DNA of 18,777 nt from Gammaproteobacteria bacterium (GCA_029881015.1 JAOUNK010000019.1:1-18777), one strand, 5' to 3'; shown: positions 1 through 7,502, numbered from the stretch's first letter. The notes: generated by a model from the letters alone, not told the origin. Numbers and translations: made by a program.

Positions 1-332
1 AGGCAGAGCGCGATGTCCTGCAGCAGCTGACCACGCGCCTGGCGGATATCGGCGTGGCCATTCATGGTGACGGGACGGTTGCCAGTCGCAACGAGCCGAC
101 ACCGATGTCGATCTCCTCGCGCGCATCGAACCTGTACTACAACCTCGTCTACGCGCAGTCACCCGCGGGCGGGAACTACAAGGATTCTTACGCGGTGGCC
201 GCGAAGGAGTTCGGCGCGGCTCTGCAGTCGTTGCGGGTTCTGGGCAACGACCTTGCCGCTCTGGAAGACGCACTTGAGGTCAAGGGTGCGCCCTGGACTC
301 CGGGGCGTATTCCCGACTGGTCGGCCGAGTAA
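1..332 (+). CDS. Sortilin/BNR-repeat (VPS10-like) protein, C-terminal end only
   Basis: Only the last 109 or so residues are present; the gene enters from the left edge, open from base 3 and stopping at TAA 330-332. The tail reads RNEPTPMSISSR, then a helical stretch, and ends GAPWTPGRIPDWSAE. That ending is characteristic of bacterial WD40/YVTN/BNR-repeat proteins with a sortilin (VPS10) type beta-propeller, often labelled glycosyl hydrolase although no such activity is established. The visible part is the helical C-terminal domain after the propeller, so neither the propeller nor a signal peptide can be checked. Such proteins are usually large and exported. The gene converges on the DUF885 gene with 37 bases between the stops. 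The family call rests on memory of the conserved tail. Confidence 0.7.
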   Translation, partial: AERDVLQQLTTRLADIGVAIHGDGTVASRNEPTPMSISSRASNLYYNLVYAQSPAGGNYKDSYAVAAKEFGAALQSLRVLGNDLAALEDALEVKGAPWTPGRIPDWSAE

Positions 333-353
333 ACCAGGCGACCAGTGATCGGC

Positions 354-386
354 GGTTCGCCGCGCAGCGCTATTGCGCGGCGAGCC
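354..386. terminator. Strong hairpin between convergent genes, possible bidirectional stop
   Basis: Bases 354-366 and 374-386 form a 13-bp GC-rich inverted repeat with one G-T wobble and a 7-base loop. It spans the 3' ends of two convergent genes and overlaps the last codons of the DUF885 gene. There is no T-run on either side, so it is not a canonical intrinsic terminator. It may still stabilise 3' ends or slow polymerase in both directions. The hairpin is seen directly; the function is inferred. Confidence 0.35.
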
Positions 387-2112
387 AGCTGTCCATGCGC
401 TGCTCGAGCAAATCGAGCGGCAGCGCACCTGCGCCTAGCAGCTCGTCATGGAAGGCGCGAATGTCGAAGTTGTCGCCCAGTTGCACCTCCGCACGAGATC
501 GTATCTGCAGGATCTTGAGCTGGCCGATTTTGTAAGCCAGTGCCTGGCCCGGCCACGCGATGTAGCGATCGATCTCGTTGACGATATCGTGCTCGGTCTT
601 GGCCGCGTTGTCCCTGAAGAAGTCGATGGCCTGCTCGCGTGTCCAACCCTTGTAGTGCATGCCGGTATCGACGACGAGGCGCACCGCGCGCCACATGTCG
701 TAGGTGAGCTGACCGAAGCGCGAGTAAGGATCCTGGTACAGGCCCATGTCATACCCGAGGCGTTCGCTGTACAGCCCCCAGCCCTCGACAAACGCCGTAA
801 AGCCCATGAAACGGCGAAACATGGGGACGTCGCCGAGCTCCTGCTGCAGGGCGAGTTGCAGATGATGTCCGGGCACGGCTTCATGCACGCTGAGCACCTC
901 GATCTCGTACCTGGGCCTCACTTCGGGCTTGTAGAGATTGACGAAGTAGTAGCCTGGACGACTGCCGTCGGCGGCAGGGCGGTTGTAGTAGGCGGTTGTC
1001 GTGTCGGGAGCGATCGAGTCCGGAATGGGCTTTACGCCATAGGGCATGCGGGGCAGCTTGCCGAACAGCTTGACGAGTTCCGGGTCCAGGCGCTTGCTGG
1101 TCGCGAGGTATTCCTTGTAGAGATCGTCGGGGTTATCGAAGTAGAACTGCGGGTCGGTTCGAAGATAGGTCAGAAACTCCTGGAAACTGCCCGCAAACTC
1201 GACCTCTTTGATGACCTGCGCCATCTCGTCCCGGATGCGCTTGACCTCGTCGAGCCCGATACGATGTATTTCGTCGGGTGAAAGCCGCGTGGTCGTGTAC
1301 GAACGTGCCTGGTGCTCGTACCAGGCGCTGCCATTGGGCAGTGCGGACAGGCCGATGCTGTCGCGTGCGGCCGGCAGGTATTTCGAGTTGAAGTACCTGT
1401 CGAGCTTGCGGTAGGCGGGCACCACGGTCTTCTCGATAACCTCCGTAGCCTCGGCTCGCAGGCGCTCCCGGTCTGCCGGCGAAAACGACTCCGGCAACGC
1501 CGCGAAAGGTCGGAAGAAAGGGCTGTCGGCGGCAAATTCGACGACCTGGCCCGCCAGCTGGTCGGGCATGCGCTGCATAAGAACGGCAGGCGCCACGAGG
1601 CCTTTCTTGCGGCCCTGTTCCGCGAGCGCAATGGTCTCATCGACCAGGTCGTCGATCTTGCTCAGCCGCACGATCCAGTCGTCGTAGTCGGCGACGGAGT
1701 CAAACCGCAGGCGGCTGGCCAGGATGTCGAGGTTCTGGATGCCACCCTGGTGGTCGAACGGAACGAGGTGGGCATCGAACTGGTGCGCGTCGGCATCGTC
1801 CTGCAACTGGCGCCGGAACAGTTCGTAGTTGAGCTGGTCGTCGGCCGCCAACGCGTTGCGATCGATCGTATAGGCGCGGCGCAGAAACGCCTGGGTCTCC
1901 ACATGCTGCTTCTCGATAGCCGCCAGGCTATTGTCACCCCATTCCCGGTTATAACGACGGTCGCCCATCATCGATGCCATTACCGGCGAGTTGGCGAGTG
2001 TCCATTCCCAATGTTCGTCCAGCAGGGCCTGGAAGTCCGATGTCGCGTCCGCGAGTGCGGCGCCCGCACCGGACAAAGACAACAACAGCAACGTGATCCT
2101 GACGAATTTCAT
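370..2112 (-). CDS. Secreted DUF885 family protein, predicted metallopeptidase
   Basis: The product is 580 residues from ATG at 2112, which follows an AGGGAG ribosome site. The frame stays open upstream to 2199, but only this start puts a signal peptide (MKFVRITLLLLSLSGAGAALADA) at the N-terminus. The mature protein has the DUF885 layout: an N-terminal helical region, then HEAVPGHHLQ near residues 410-419, and downstream FVEGWGLYSE. HExxPGH plus a later Glu resembles gluzincin zinc sites, so a periplasmic zinc peptidase acting on peptides is likely; substrates are unknown. Length is normal for the family. The gene is divergent from the glycine riboswitch and shares a short regulatory region with it. 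Confidence is high for the family and moderate for peptidase activity. Confidence 0.88.
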   Translation of the reverse strand: MKFVRITLLLLSLSGAGAALADATSDFQALLDEHWEWTLANSPVMASMMGDRRYNREWGDNSLAAIEKQHVETQAFLRRAYTIDRNALAADDQLNYELFRRQLQDDADAHQFDAHLVPFDHQGGIQNLDILASRLRFDSVADYDDWIVRLSKIDDLVDETIALAEQGRKKGLVAPAVLMQRMPDQLAGQVVEFAADSPFFRPFAALPESFSPADRERLRAEATEVIEKTVVPAYRKLDRYFNSKYLPAARDSIGLSALPNGSAWYEHQARSYTTTRLSPDEIHRIGLDEVKRIRDEMAQVIKEVEFAGSFQEFLTYLRTDPQFYFDNPDDLYKEYLATSKRLDPELVKLFGKLPRMPYGVKPIPDSIAPDTTTAYYNRPAADGSRPGYYFVNLYKPEVRPRYEIEVLSVHEAVPGHHLQLALQQELGDVPMFRRFMGFTAFVEGWGLYSERLGYDMGLYQDPYSRFGQLTYDMWRAVRLVVDTGMHYKGWTREQAIDFFRDNAAKTEHDIVNEIDRYIAWPGQALAYKIGQLKILQIRSRAEVQLGDNFDIRAFHDELLGAGALPLDLLEQRMDSWLAAQ

Positions 2113-2162
2113 GCCAACTCCCTGATTCTCATTGTCGGGCATTGTTACCGCCCGGCTCGCTG

Positions 2163-2192
2163 CTGGCAACCTGCCAGAGCATTGGCTATCAT
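2163..2192 (+). promoter_or_regulatory. gcvTp: Candidate sigma-70 promoter of the gcv operon
   Basis: CTGGCA at 2163-2168 (4 of 6 to the -35 consensus) and TATCAT at 2187-2192 (5 of 6 to the -10) lie 18 bases apart. They would start transcription near 2199-2200, about 10 bases before the first riboswitch stem. The -35 hexamer is the left arm of a perfect inverted repeat, CTGGCA-ACC-TGCCAG (2163-2177), which could be an operator. Position relative to the riboswitch is the best support. No transcript data are available, and other weak -10 matches exist nearby, for example around 2206. Confidence 0.4.
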
Positions 2193-2210
2193 GGCGCACA
2201 CTGATCTATA

Positions 2211-2391
2211 GCGTTCGCAGAAGAGACCCCGTTGGATCGGGGCGCCGAAGGCGCAACTCGCTCGGAAACGCTCAGGCAGAAGGACTGTGAGCGCTGATCA
2301 GCTCTGGAGAGCGGCCGTGAAGGCCCACCGAAGGGGAATGTGTCCGGACCTGCTGGCCGGTGACTGATCTCTCAGGTAACCAAGGACAGAG
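2211..2391 (+). ncRNA. Tandem glycine riboswitch (two aptamers) upstream of gcvT
   Basis: Two glycine aptamers lie in series. Aptamer 1 is closed by a continuous 10-bp P1 helix, 2211-2220 with 2285-2294. It carries the family core CGCCGAAGGCGCAA (2243-2256) and CTCAGGCAGAAGGAC. Aptamer 2 has P1 made from CTCTG (2302-2306) and CAGAG (2387-2391), with CACCGAAGGGG and CTCTCAGGTAACCAAGGACAG as core. A short linker joins them, as is usual for the cooperative tandem class. An intrinsic terminator starts at the last base of the second P1. Glycine binding is therefore expected to favour read-through into gcvT, switching on glycine catabolism when glycine is plentiful. Confidence 0.95.
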
Positions 2392-2428
2392 GGGCGGCAG
2401 GCTTGATGCCTGCCGCCCCTATTTTTTT
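2391..2428 (+). terminator. Intrinsic terminator of the glycine riboswitch expression platform
   Basis: A perfect 12-bp GC-rich stem (2391-2402 with 2408-2419) with loop TTGAT is followed by TA and seven T residues (2422-2428). It lies between aptamer 2 and the gcvT ribosome site, so it is the regulatory terminator. Its first base is shared with the closing helix of aptamer 2. Confidence 0.93.
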
Positions 2429-2451
2429 GCTTTCTACATTGGACAGGTCCT

Positions 2452-3543
2452 ATGGGTTCGAAAACGCCTTTCTACGACAAGCATGTCGAGTCCGGTGCTC
2501 GCATCGTCGATTTCGGTGGTTGGGACATGCCACTGCATTACGGTTCCCAAAAGGAAGAGCACCACGCGGTACGGCAGAACGCCGGCGTCTTCGACGTCTC
2601 GCATATGACGATCGTTGACCTTGCCGGGGAGCGCGTGCGCGCGTTCCTGCAATTCCTGCTTGCCAACGACGTTGCCAAGCTCAAGGACTATGGCAAAGCC
2701 CTGTACACCAGCATGCTCAACGAAGAGGGTGGTGTCATCGATGACCTGATCGTCTATTTCCTTGGCGAAACGGCCTATCGCCTGGTCGTCAACGCGGCAA
2801 CGCGTGAGAAAGATCTTGCTTGGATTCGCAGGCAGGCCGAGGCTTTCGATGTCAGCGTTAGCGAGCGTCCCGAGCTCGCGATGGTCGCCGTACAGGGCCC
2901 GAGGGCCAGGGAACTTGCGGCACCTTGTATCGACGCCGAGTTCCGCGACGCGGCGCTGGCGCTGAAACCTTTCTTCGGGATGGAGGCCGGCGAGTGGTTC
3001 ATCGCGCGAACCGGCTACACGGGTGAGGACGGCTGGGAGATCGTCATGCCCGCGGCCGACGCACACGGCGTCTGGGATCGCCTGGTTGCTGCCGGTGTGG
3101 CGCCGGCCGGCCTTGGCGCACGCGACACGCTGCGCCTGGAAGCGGCGATGAACCTCTACGGCTCGGACATGGACGAGACGATCTCGCCGCTCGAGGCCGG
3201 GCTGGAGTGGACCGTTGCCTGGGAGCCCGCGGATCGGGATTTCATCGGCCGCAGTGCAATCGAGGCCTTACGTAACTCTCCGGACAGACAACGCTTCGTC
3301 GGTCTGTTACTTGAAGATAAAGGTGTGCTCCGCAATCACCAGAAGGTCGTCGTGCAAGGCGTCGGTGAGGGCGAAATCACGAGCGGCGGATTCTCGCCGA
3401 CCATCGGGCGTTCGATTGCGCTGGCGCGGGTACCCGCCGGAGATTACGACCGTGCCCAGGTCGAGGTCCGCGGCAAAATGCTGAACGTGCGGATTGTGAA
3501 GACGCCGTTCGTACGAAACGGGCAAGTGCGCATAGACGTGTAA
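2452..3543 (+). CDS. gcvT: Glycine cleavage system T protein (aminomethyltransferase)
   Basis: This 363-residue protein moves the methylene carbon from the aminomethyl-lipoyl arm of GcvH to tetrahydrofolate, releasing ammonia and giving 5,10-methylene-THF. The sequence closely follows enterobacterial GcvT: HYGSQKEEHHAVR and FDVSHM near the N-terminus, then GGVIDDLIVY (residues 94-103) holding the proposed catalytic Asp (D97/D98), GYTGEDGWE, LGARDTLRLEAAMNLYG, WEPADRDFIGR, and SGGFSPTIGRSIALARVP. Length is normal and no expected motif is missing. ATG 2452 follows an AGG at about -8. It is the first gene of the riboswitch-controlled operon, with 33 bases to gcvH. Confidence 0.98.
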   Translation: MGSKTPFYDKHVESGARIVDFGGWDMPLHYGSQKEEHHAVRQNAGVFDVSHMTIVDLAGERVRAFLQFLLANDVAKLKDYGKALYTSMLNEEGGVIDDLIVYFLGETAYRLVVNAATREKDLAWIRRQAEAFDVSVSERPELAMVAVQGPRARELAAPCIDAEFRDAALALKPFFGMEAGEWFIARTGYTGEDGWEIVMPAADAHGVWDRLVAAGVAPAGLGARDTLRLEAAMNLYGSDMDETISPLEAGLEWTVAWEPADRDFIGRSAIEALRNSPDRQRFVGLLLEDKGVLRNHQKVVVQGVGEGEITSGGFSPTIGRSIALARVPAGDYDRAQVEVRGKMLNVRIVKTPFVRNGQVRIDV

Positions 3544-3576
3544 TGCCGGAACCAATCAAACCACTGGGAGCTAGAA

Positions 3577-3972
3577 ATGAGTGAATTGCCGGGAGATCTC
3601 CTCTACACAAACGACCACGAATGGCTGCGTCGCGAGAGTGACGGCAGCGTGACTGTCGGAATCACCGACCATGCTGCGACGGCACTGGGTGACCTTGTCT
3701 ATGTCGAACTGCCTGAAGTCGGGCAGGACGTGGATGCCGGCGGCGAGATGGCTGTCGTCGAATCGGTCAAGGCGGCTTCCGACGTGTATGCGCCTGTCGC
3801 AGGCAGCGTGGCGGCGGTTAACGACGACCTTTCGGACGATCCCGAGAAGATCAATGCCGATCCCTATGGCGACGGCTGGATCGTTCGCATGACACTCGCC
3901 GATGCCCTGGACGAGAGTGAGCTGATGACGCCGGACGAGTACCAGCAATTGCTCGACGAGCTCGACGACTGA
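3577..3972 (+). CDS. gcvH: Glycine cleavage system H protein (lipoyl carrier)
   Basis: This 131-residue lipoyl-domain protein shuttles the aminomethyl group and electrons between the P, T and L proteins. The lipoylation site is K65, inside VVESVKAASDVYAP, the standard H-protein context. The fold begins YTNDHEWL and includes GITDHAATALGDLVYVELP; the C-terminus has the typical acidic end with LMTPDEYQQLL. Length is normal. ATG 3577 has a GGGAG ribosome site (3566-3570) 6 bases upstream. It sits in the usual T-H-P order, and only 10 bases separate it from gcvPA. No gene for the L protein (dihydrolipoamide dehydrogenase) is in this window, so that partner must come from elsewhere. Confidence 0.98.
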   Translation: MSELPGDLLYTNDHEWLRRESDGSVTVGITDHAATALGDLVYVELPEVGQDVDAGGEMAVVESVKAASDVYAPVAGSVAAVNDDLSDDPEKINADPYGDGWIVRMTLADALDESELMTPDEYQQLLDELDD

Positions 3973-3982
3973 GAAGAGACTA

Positions 3983-5329
3983 ATGCCTTTCATTCCCCAT
4001 ACCGAGAAAGATACTCGCGAAATGCTCGACGCCATCGGCGTGCAGTCGACCGAAGACCTGTTCGACGAAATCCCGGCCGAGCTGCGAATCGATCATCTGC
4101 ACGAGGTGCCGGAGGCGCTCAGCGAGATGCAAATCTCTCGCCTCATGCGCGATCGTGCCGCGATGGACGGATCGCCTGTGTGCTTTATCGGCGCCGGTGC
4201 ATACGAGCACCACATTCCCGCTGCCGTCTGGGATATCGCGACGCGCGGTGAGTACTACAGTGCCTACACCCCCTACCAGGCTGAAGCGAGCCAGGGGACG
4301 CTGCAGACGATCTACGAATACCAGACGATGATCACGGAGCTCACCGGACTCGATGTCAGCAATGCGTCGCTGTACGACGGCGCATCCGGGCTGGCCGAGG
4401 CGGCGCTCATGTCGGTGCGTGCAAACCGTCGTGTGAAGACCGGCCTGATCCTGCTCGCGCCGGGCGTCAACCCGGTGTACGAACACGTCGCGGAGGCGAT
4501 CGCCGGCAGCCAGGGCTTGACGTTCGAGTGGCTGCCTGTCGATACGACAACCGGCAATGTCGCGTTCGACCAGCTGCCCGAGGGGCGCAATCCTGTCGCC
4601 GTGGTGATGCAGCAGCCCACGTTTCCGGGCACGCTGGAAGATGTCGATCGCCTCACCGACTGGGCGCACGCCCAGGGTGCCTTCGCTATCGGTATCGCCA
4701 ATCCCATGACGCTGGCCTTGCTGAAAGCGCCCGGCCACTGGGGTGAGCAGGGGGTGGACATCGCCTGCGGCGAAGGCCAGCCGCTCGGTGTGCCGCTGTC
4801 GTCGGGCGGACCGTATTTCGGGTACATGACCTGTAAGGAAAAACACGTCCGGCAGATGCCCGGCCGCATTGTGGGCCGTACGACGGACCTCGACGGCAAC
4901 CCGGGCTTTGCCCTCACATTGCAGGCGCGTGAACAGCACATTCGCCGCTCGAAGGCGACATCGAACATCTGCACGAACCAGGGTCTCATGGTGACCGCGG
5001 CGACGATTTACATGTCATTGCTGGGCGTCGAGGGGATCGCCCAGGTTGGCCGCAAGTCGCATGAGAACACGACACGTCTCGTCGACGGGCTTTGCGCCAT
5101 CGACGGCATCGAGCGGCTCTACGAGGGCCCGTATTTCCACGAGGTTGCGCTGCGCTTCGATCGACCGGTCGCGCCGATCCTCGAGGCGTTGGCCACGAAG
5201 AACATACTCGGGGGCTACGATCTCACCAAGGACGCAGGTACCGACGCCCTGTTGGTGTGTGCGACTGAAACCAAAACGGATGCGGACATCGACGCCTGTA
5301 TCGCCGCGTTTGCCGAGGCCATGGGCTGA
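3983..5329 (+). CDS. gcvPA: Glycine dehydrogenase (decarboxylating) subunit 1
   Basis: This 448-residue protein is the N-terminal half of the P-protein in organisms where it is split. With GcvPB it forms the PLP enzyme that decarboxylates glycine and loads the aminomethyl group onto GcvH. The start MPFIPHTEKDTREML is typical. Other marks are the AYTPYQAEASQGTLQ segment, the YDGASGLAEAALM stretch, and a GRTTDLDGNPGFALTLQAREQHIRRSKATSNICTNQ-type region around residues 295-332. Length matches stand-alone subunit 1. The PLP lysine is expected in the partner, not here. Stop TGA 5327-5329 is followed after one base by the ATG of the Tpx-like gene, so translation is probably coupled. Confidence 0.97.
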   Translation: MPFIPHTEKDTREMLDAIGVQSTEDLFDEIPAELRIDHLHEVPEALSEMQISRLMRDRAAMDGSPVCFIGAGAYEHHIPAAVWDIATRGEYYSAYTPYQAEASQGTLQTIYEYQTMITELTGLDVSNASLYDGASGLAEAALMSVRANRRVKTGLILLAPGVNPVYEHVAEAIAGSQGLTFEWLPVDTTTGNVAFDQLPEGRNPVAVVMQQPTFPGTLEDVDRLTDWAHAQGAFAIGIANPMTLALLKAPGHWGEQGVDIACGEGQPLGVPLSSGGPYFGYMTCKEKHVRQMPGRIVGRTTDLDGNPGFALTLQAREQHIRRSKATSNICTNQGLMVTAATIYMSLLGVEGIAQVGRKSHENTTRLVDGLCAIDGIERLYEGPYFHEVALRFDRPVAPILEALATKNILGGYDLTKDAGTDALLVCATETKTDADIDACIAAFAEAMG

Positions 5330-5330
5330 T

Positions 5331-5861
5331 ATGTCAGGGACCATCGTGGCCAAGATCCAGTATGAGAACGCGAGCTATCGCACTTACGGTGAGCTGCCGA
5401 GAATTGGCAGCCACGCGCCCGACGTATCGCTCGTCAATACGAAGCTGCAAAACGTTTCGCTGGCAAACTGGATGGGCAAACGCAAGATCATGAATATCTT
5501 CGTGAGTATCGACACGAAGGTGTGCGCGGAGTCGGTGATCAAATTCAACAAGTATGGGGGCGGCCGGAAAGATCTTGCCCTGTTGATGGTGTCCTACGAT
5601 CTGCCGTTCGCACACAAGCGCTTTCAAAAGCAACACGAGCTGAACCACGTCGAGGGGCTGTCGGCCATTCGGCATGCGGGCTTCGGCGAGAACTACGGTG
5701 TGCAGATCATGGATGGCCCGCTGGCCGGCATGTTCTCGCCCGCCGTTGTGGTGCTGGATGAGAATAATACGGTCGTACATCGCGAACACATAGAAGACAT
5801 TACCGTGGAGCCGGACTATAGCGCCGCCTTCCGCGCGCTGGGAATTGATATCAATGAGTGA
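5331..5861 (+). CDS. Tpx-like peroxiredoxin-fold protein inserted in the gcv operon, active site degenerate
   Basis: This 176-residue protein reads along its length as an atypical 2-Cys peroxiredoxin of the thiol peroxidase (Tpx) family: GSHAPDVSLVNTKLQNVSL, GKRKIMNIF, SIDTKVCAESVIKFNK, YDLPFAHKRF, YGVQIMDGPLAGM, AVVVLDENNTVVH, EPDYSAAFRALG. The peroxidatic Cys is C65, with T62 three residues before it, and it is the only cysteine. Against remembered E. coli Tpx, the Pro of the PxxxTxxC motif is V58, the resolving Cys95 is Q99, Cys82 is M86 and Arg133 is P137. ATG 5331 lies one base after the gcvPA stop, and the 3' end overlaps gcvPB by 8 bases. It could be a one-Cys peroxidase, a redox sensor or a non-catalytic partner. 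No signal peptide is seen, so it is cytosolic. Confidence 0.88.
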   Translation: MSGTIVAKIQYENASYRTYGELPRIGSHAPDVSLVNTKLQNVSLANWMGKRKIMNIFVSIDTKVCAESVIKFNKYGGGRKDLALLMVSYDLPFAHKRFQKQHELNHVEGLSAIRHAGFGENYGVQIMDGPLAGMFSPAVVVLDENNTVVHREHIEDITVEPDYSAAFRALGIDINE

Positions 5862-7320
5862 ACTGATTTTTGAGAAATCGCGCGGTGGTCGCCGGGCATT
5901 CGCACAAGCTCCGGTCGAGGCCGGGTCCCTGCAGATCCCCGGGAAATTCCTGCGCGACGACAGGCCGCGGTTGCCGGAGGCGTCTGAACTGCAAACGGTC
6001 CGCCATTACACGCGCTTGTCGCAGAAGAATTTCTCGATCGATACCCAGTTTTATCCACTGGGATCGTGCACGATGAAATACAACCCGCGAGCCTGCAATG
6101 CGCTGGCGCTGCTGCCGGAATTTGCGGGCCGGCATCCGCTCGGGCCGGTCAGCCATGGCCAGGGATTCCTGACGTGCATGTACGAACTGCAGGAAATGCT
6201 CAAAGACGTAACCGGCATGCAAGGCGTATCGCTGACGCCAATGGCCGGCGCGCAGGGCGAGCTGGCGGGCGTCGCGATGATCAAGGCATATCACGTTGCC
6301 AACGGTCATCTCGAGCGCAACGAGATCATCGTGCCCGATGCGGCGCACGGCACCAATCCGGCGACCGCGACAATGTGCGGCTGTATCGTCAAGGAAATTC
6401 CGACAAGGTCGGATGGCGACGTCGACATGGACGCACTCAAGGCCGCGCTGGGTCCCAACACTGCGGGCATCATGCTGACGAATCCGTCGACGCTGGGTGT
6501 GTTCGAGCGTCACATCAAGGACATCGCCGATATGGTTCACGATGCCGGCGGCCTGTTGTATTACGATGGCGCGAACCTGAACGCGATTCTCGGCAAGGTT
6601 CGTCCAGGCGACATGGATTTCGACGTGATCCACATGAACCTGCACAAGACCTTCTCAACCCCGCATGGTGGTGGCGGCCCGGGATCGGGCGCGGTTGGCG
6701 TAAACAAACGCCTGCTGCCGTTCCTGCCGATCCCCGTGGTGACCCGGCGTGAGAAGGATGGCGAGACGTTCTTCGACTGGGCTGCCGAAGACGATATTCC
6801 GCAGAGCATCGGTCGGCTGTCCGGCTTCATGGGCAACTCCGGCGTATTGCTGCGAGCCTACGTTTATATGCGCATGCTCGGCAGGGATGGCATGGAGCGC
6901 GTCGCCGAATTTGCGACCCTCAATGCCAACTACCTGATGGTCAGGCTGCGCGATGCGGGTTTCGAACTGGCATTCCCGGACAGGCGTGCGAGTCACGAAT
7001 TCATAGTGACCCTCAAGCACGAGGCCAAGGACTATCACCTGACGGCCATGGACGTCGCCAAAGCACTGCTCGACAAGAACTATCATGCGCCCACCACGTA
7101 CTTCCCCTTGCTCGTGCCCGAGTGCCTCCTCATTGAGCCGACGGAGACCGAGAGCAAGGAGACGCTGGATAATTTCGTGGCCGCGATGATCGACATCGTG
7201 CGTAGCGCGAAGGAAGACGGCGTGCAGTACAAGGAGGCGCCCTACAAGATGCCGGTACGACGCCTCGATGACGTCAAGGCGGCACGAGAGCTCAATCTGC
7301 GTTACAACCCAGCCCAGTAG
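5854..7320 (+). CDS. gcvPB: Glycine dehydrogenase (decarboxylating) subunit 2, PLP-binding
   Basis: This 488-residue protein is the C-terminal half of the split P-protein and carries the PLP cofactor. The Schiff-base lysine is K265 in NLHKTFSTPHGGGGPGSG. Other hallmarks are LGSCTMKYNP near residue 70, DAAHGTNPATATMCG, and LIEPTETESKETLD near the C-terminus. ATG 5854 is chosen because the protein then begins MSELIFEKSRGGR, the usual start; an in-frame TTG at 5845 would add three residues. The start overlaps the last 8 bases of the Tpx-like gene, so the two are likely translated together. Length is normal for subunit 2. It is the last gene of the operon; a repeat cluster follows. Confidence 0.97.
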   Translation: MSELIFEKSRGGRRAFAQAPVEAGSLQIPGKFLRDDRPRLPEASELQTVRHYTRLSQKNFSIDTQFYPLGSCTMKYNPRACNALALLPEFAGRHPLGPVSHGQGFLTCMYELQEMLKDVTGMQGVSLTPMAGAQGELAGVAMIKAYHVANGHLERNEIIVPDAAHGTNPATATMCGCIVKEIPTRSDGDVDMDALKAALGPNTAGIMLTNPSTLGVFERHIKDIADMVHDAGGLLYYDGANLNAILGKVRPGDMDFDVIHMNLHKTFSTPHGGGGPGSGAVGVNKRLLPFLPIPVVTRREKDGETFFDWAAEDDIPQSIGRLSGFMGNSGVLLRAYVYMRMLGRDGMERVAEFATLNANYLMVRLRDAGFELAFPDRRASHEFIVTLKHEAKDYHLTAMDVAKALLDKNYHAPTTYFPLLVPECLLIEPTETESKETLDNFVAAMIDIVRSAKEDGVQYKEAPYKMPVRRLDDVKAARELNLRYNPAQ

Positions 7321-7390
7321 ACAGCCAGGTTCCATAGACCGGTGTGACCTGTGCGGTCGCCTTAACGCCCTGATTCTGCTGAAATACGCA

Positions 7391-7502
7391 AATAGGGTAC
7401 CGGACACCCTATTTCCAGGGACCTTGTTCGCACAAGCGTGTCTAAAGATCAGGAAATAAGGTGTCCGGTACCTGATTTAATAGGGTGTCCGGTACCCTAA
7501 TT
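7391..7502. repeat. Cluster of three GGTGTCCGGTACC repeats forming a large hairpin
   Basis: The 13-mer GGTGTCCGGTACC occurs at 7460-7472 and 7484-7496 on the plus strand and at 7396-7408 on the minus strand. The first two units in map order are part of a 21-bp inverted repeat (7396-7416 with 7452-7472, one mismatch) around a 35-base centre. Unit 1 also holds its own short palindrome, AATAGGGT / ACCCTATT (7391-7398, 7406-7413). AT-rich flanks of the AATA / TATT type border each unit. This resembles REP/BIME-like or miniature transposable repeats, such as those mobilised by REP-associated tyrosine transposases; no transposase is present here. It could also end gcv transcription. The rest of 7321-7523 shows no gene. 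Confidence 0.75.

Noticed and set aside
448..2211. Long open plus-strand frames (448-1281, 1312-2211) opposite the DUF885 gene
   Set aside because: They are antisense to a gene with a clear signal peptide and HExxPGH motif, show no recognisable domain, and are expected in GC-rich DNA.
3980..4939. A 319-codon minus-strand frame opposite gcvPA
   Set aside because: Shadow frame; gcvPA is unmistakable in the sense direction.
5046..5330. N-terminal extension of the Tpx-like protein into gcvPA
   Set aside because: The frame is open, but this part is an arginine-rich out-of-frame translation of gcvPA; the Tpx homology starts after ATG 5331.
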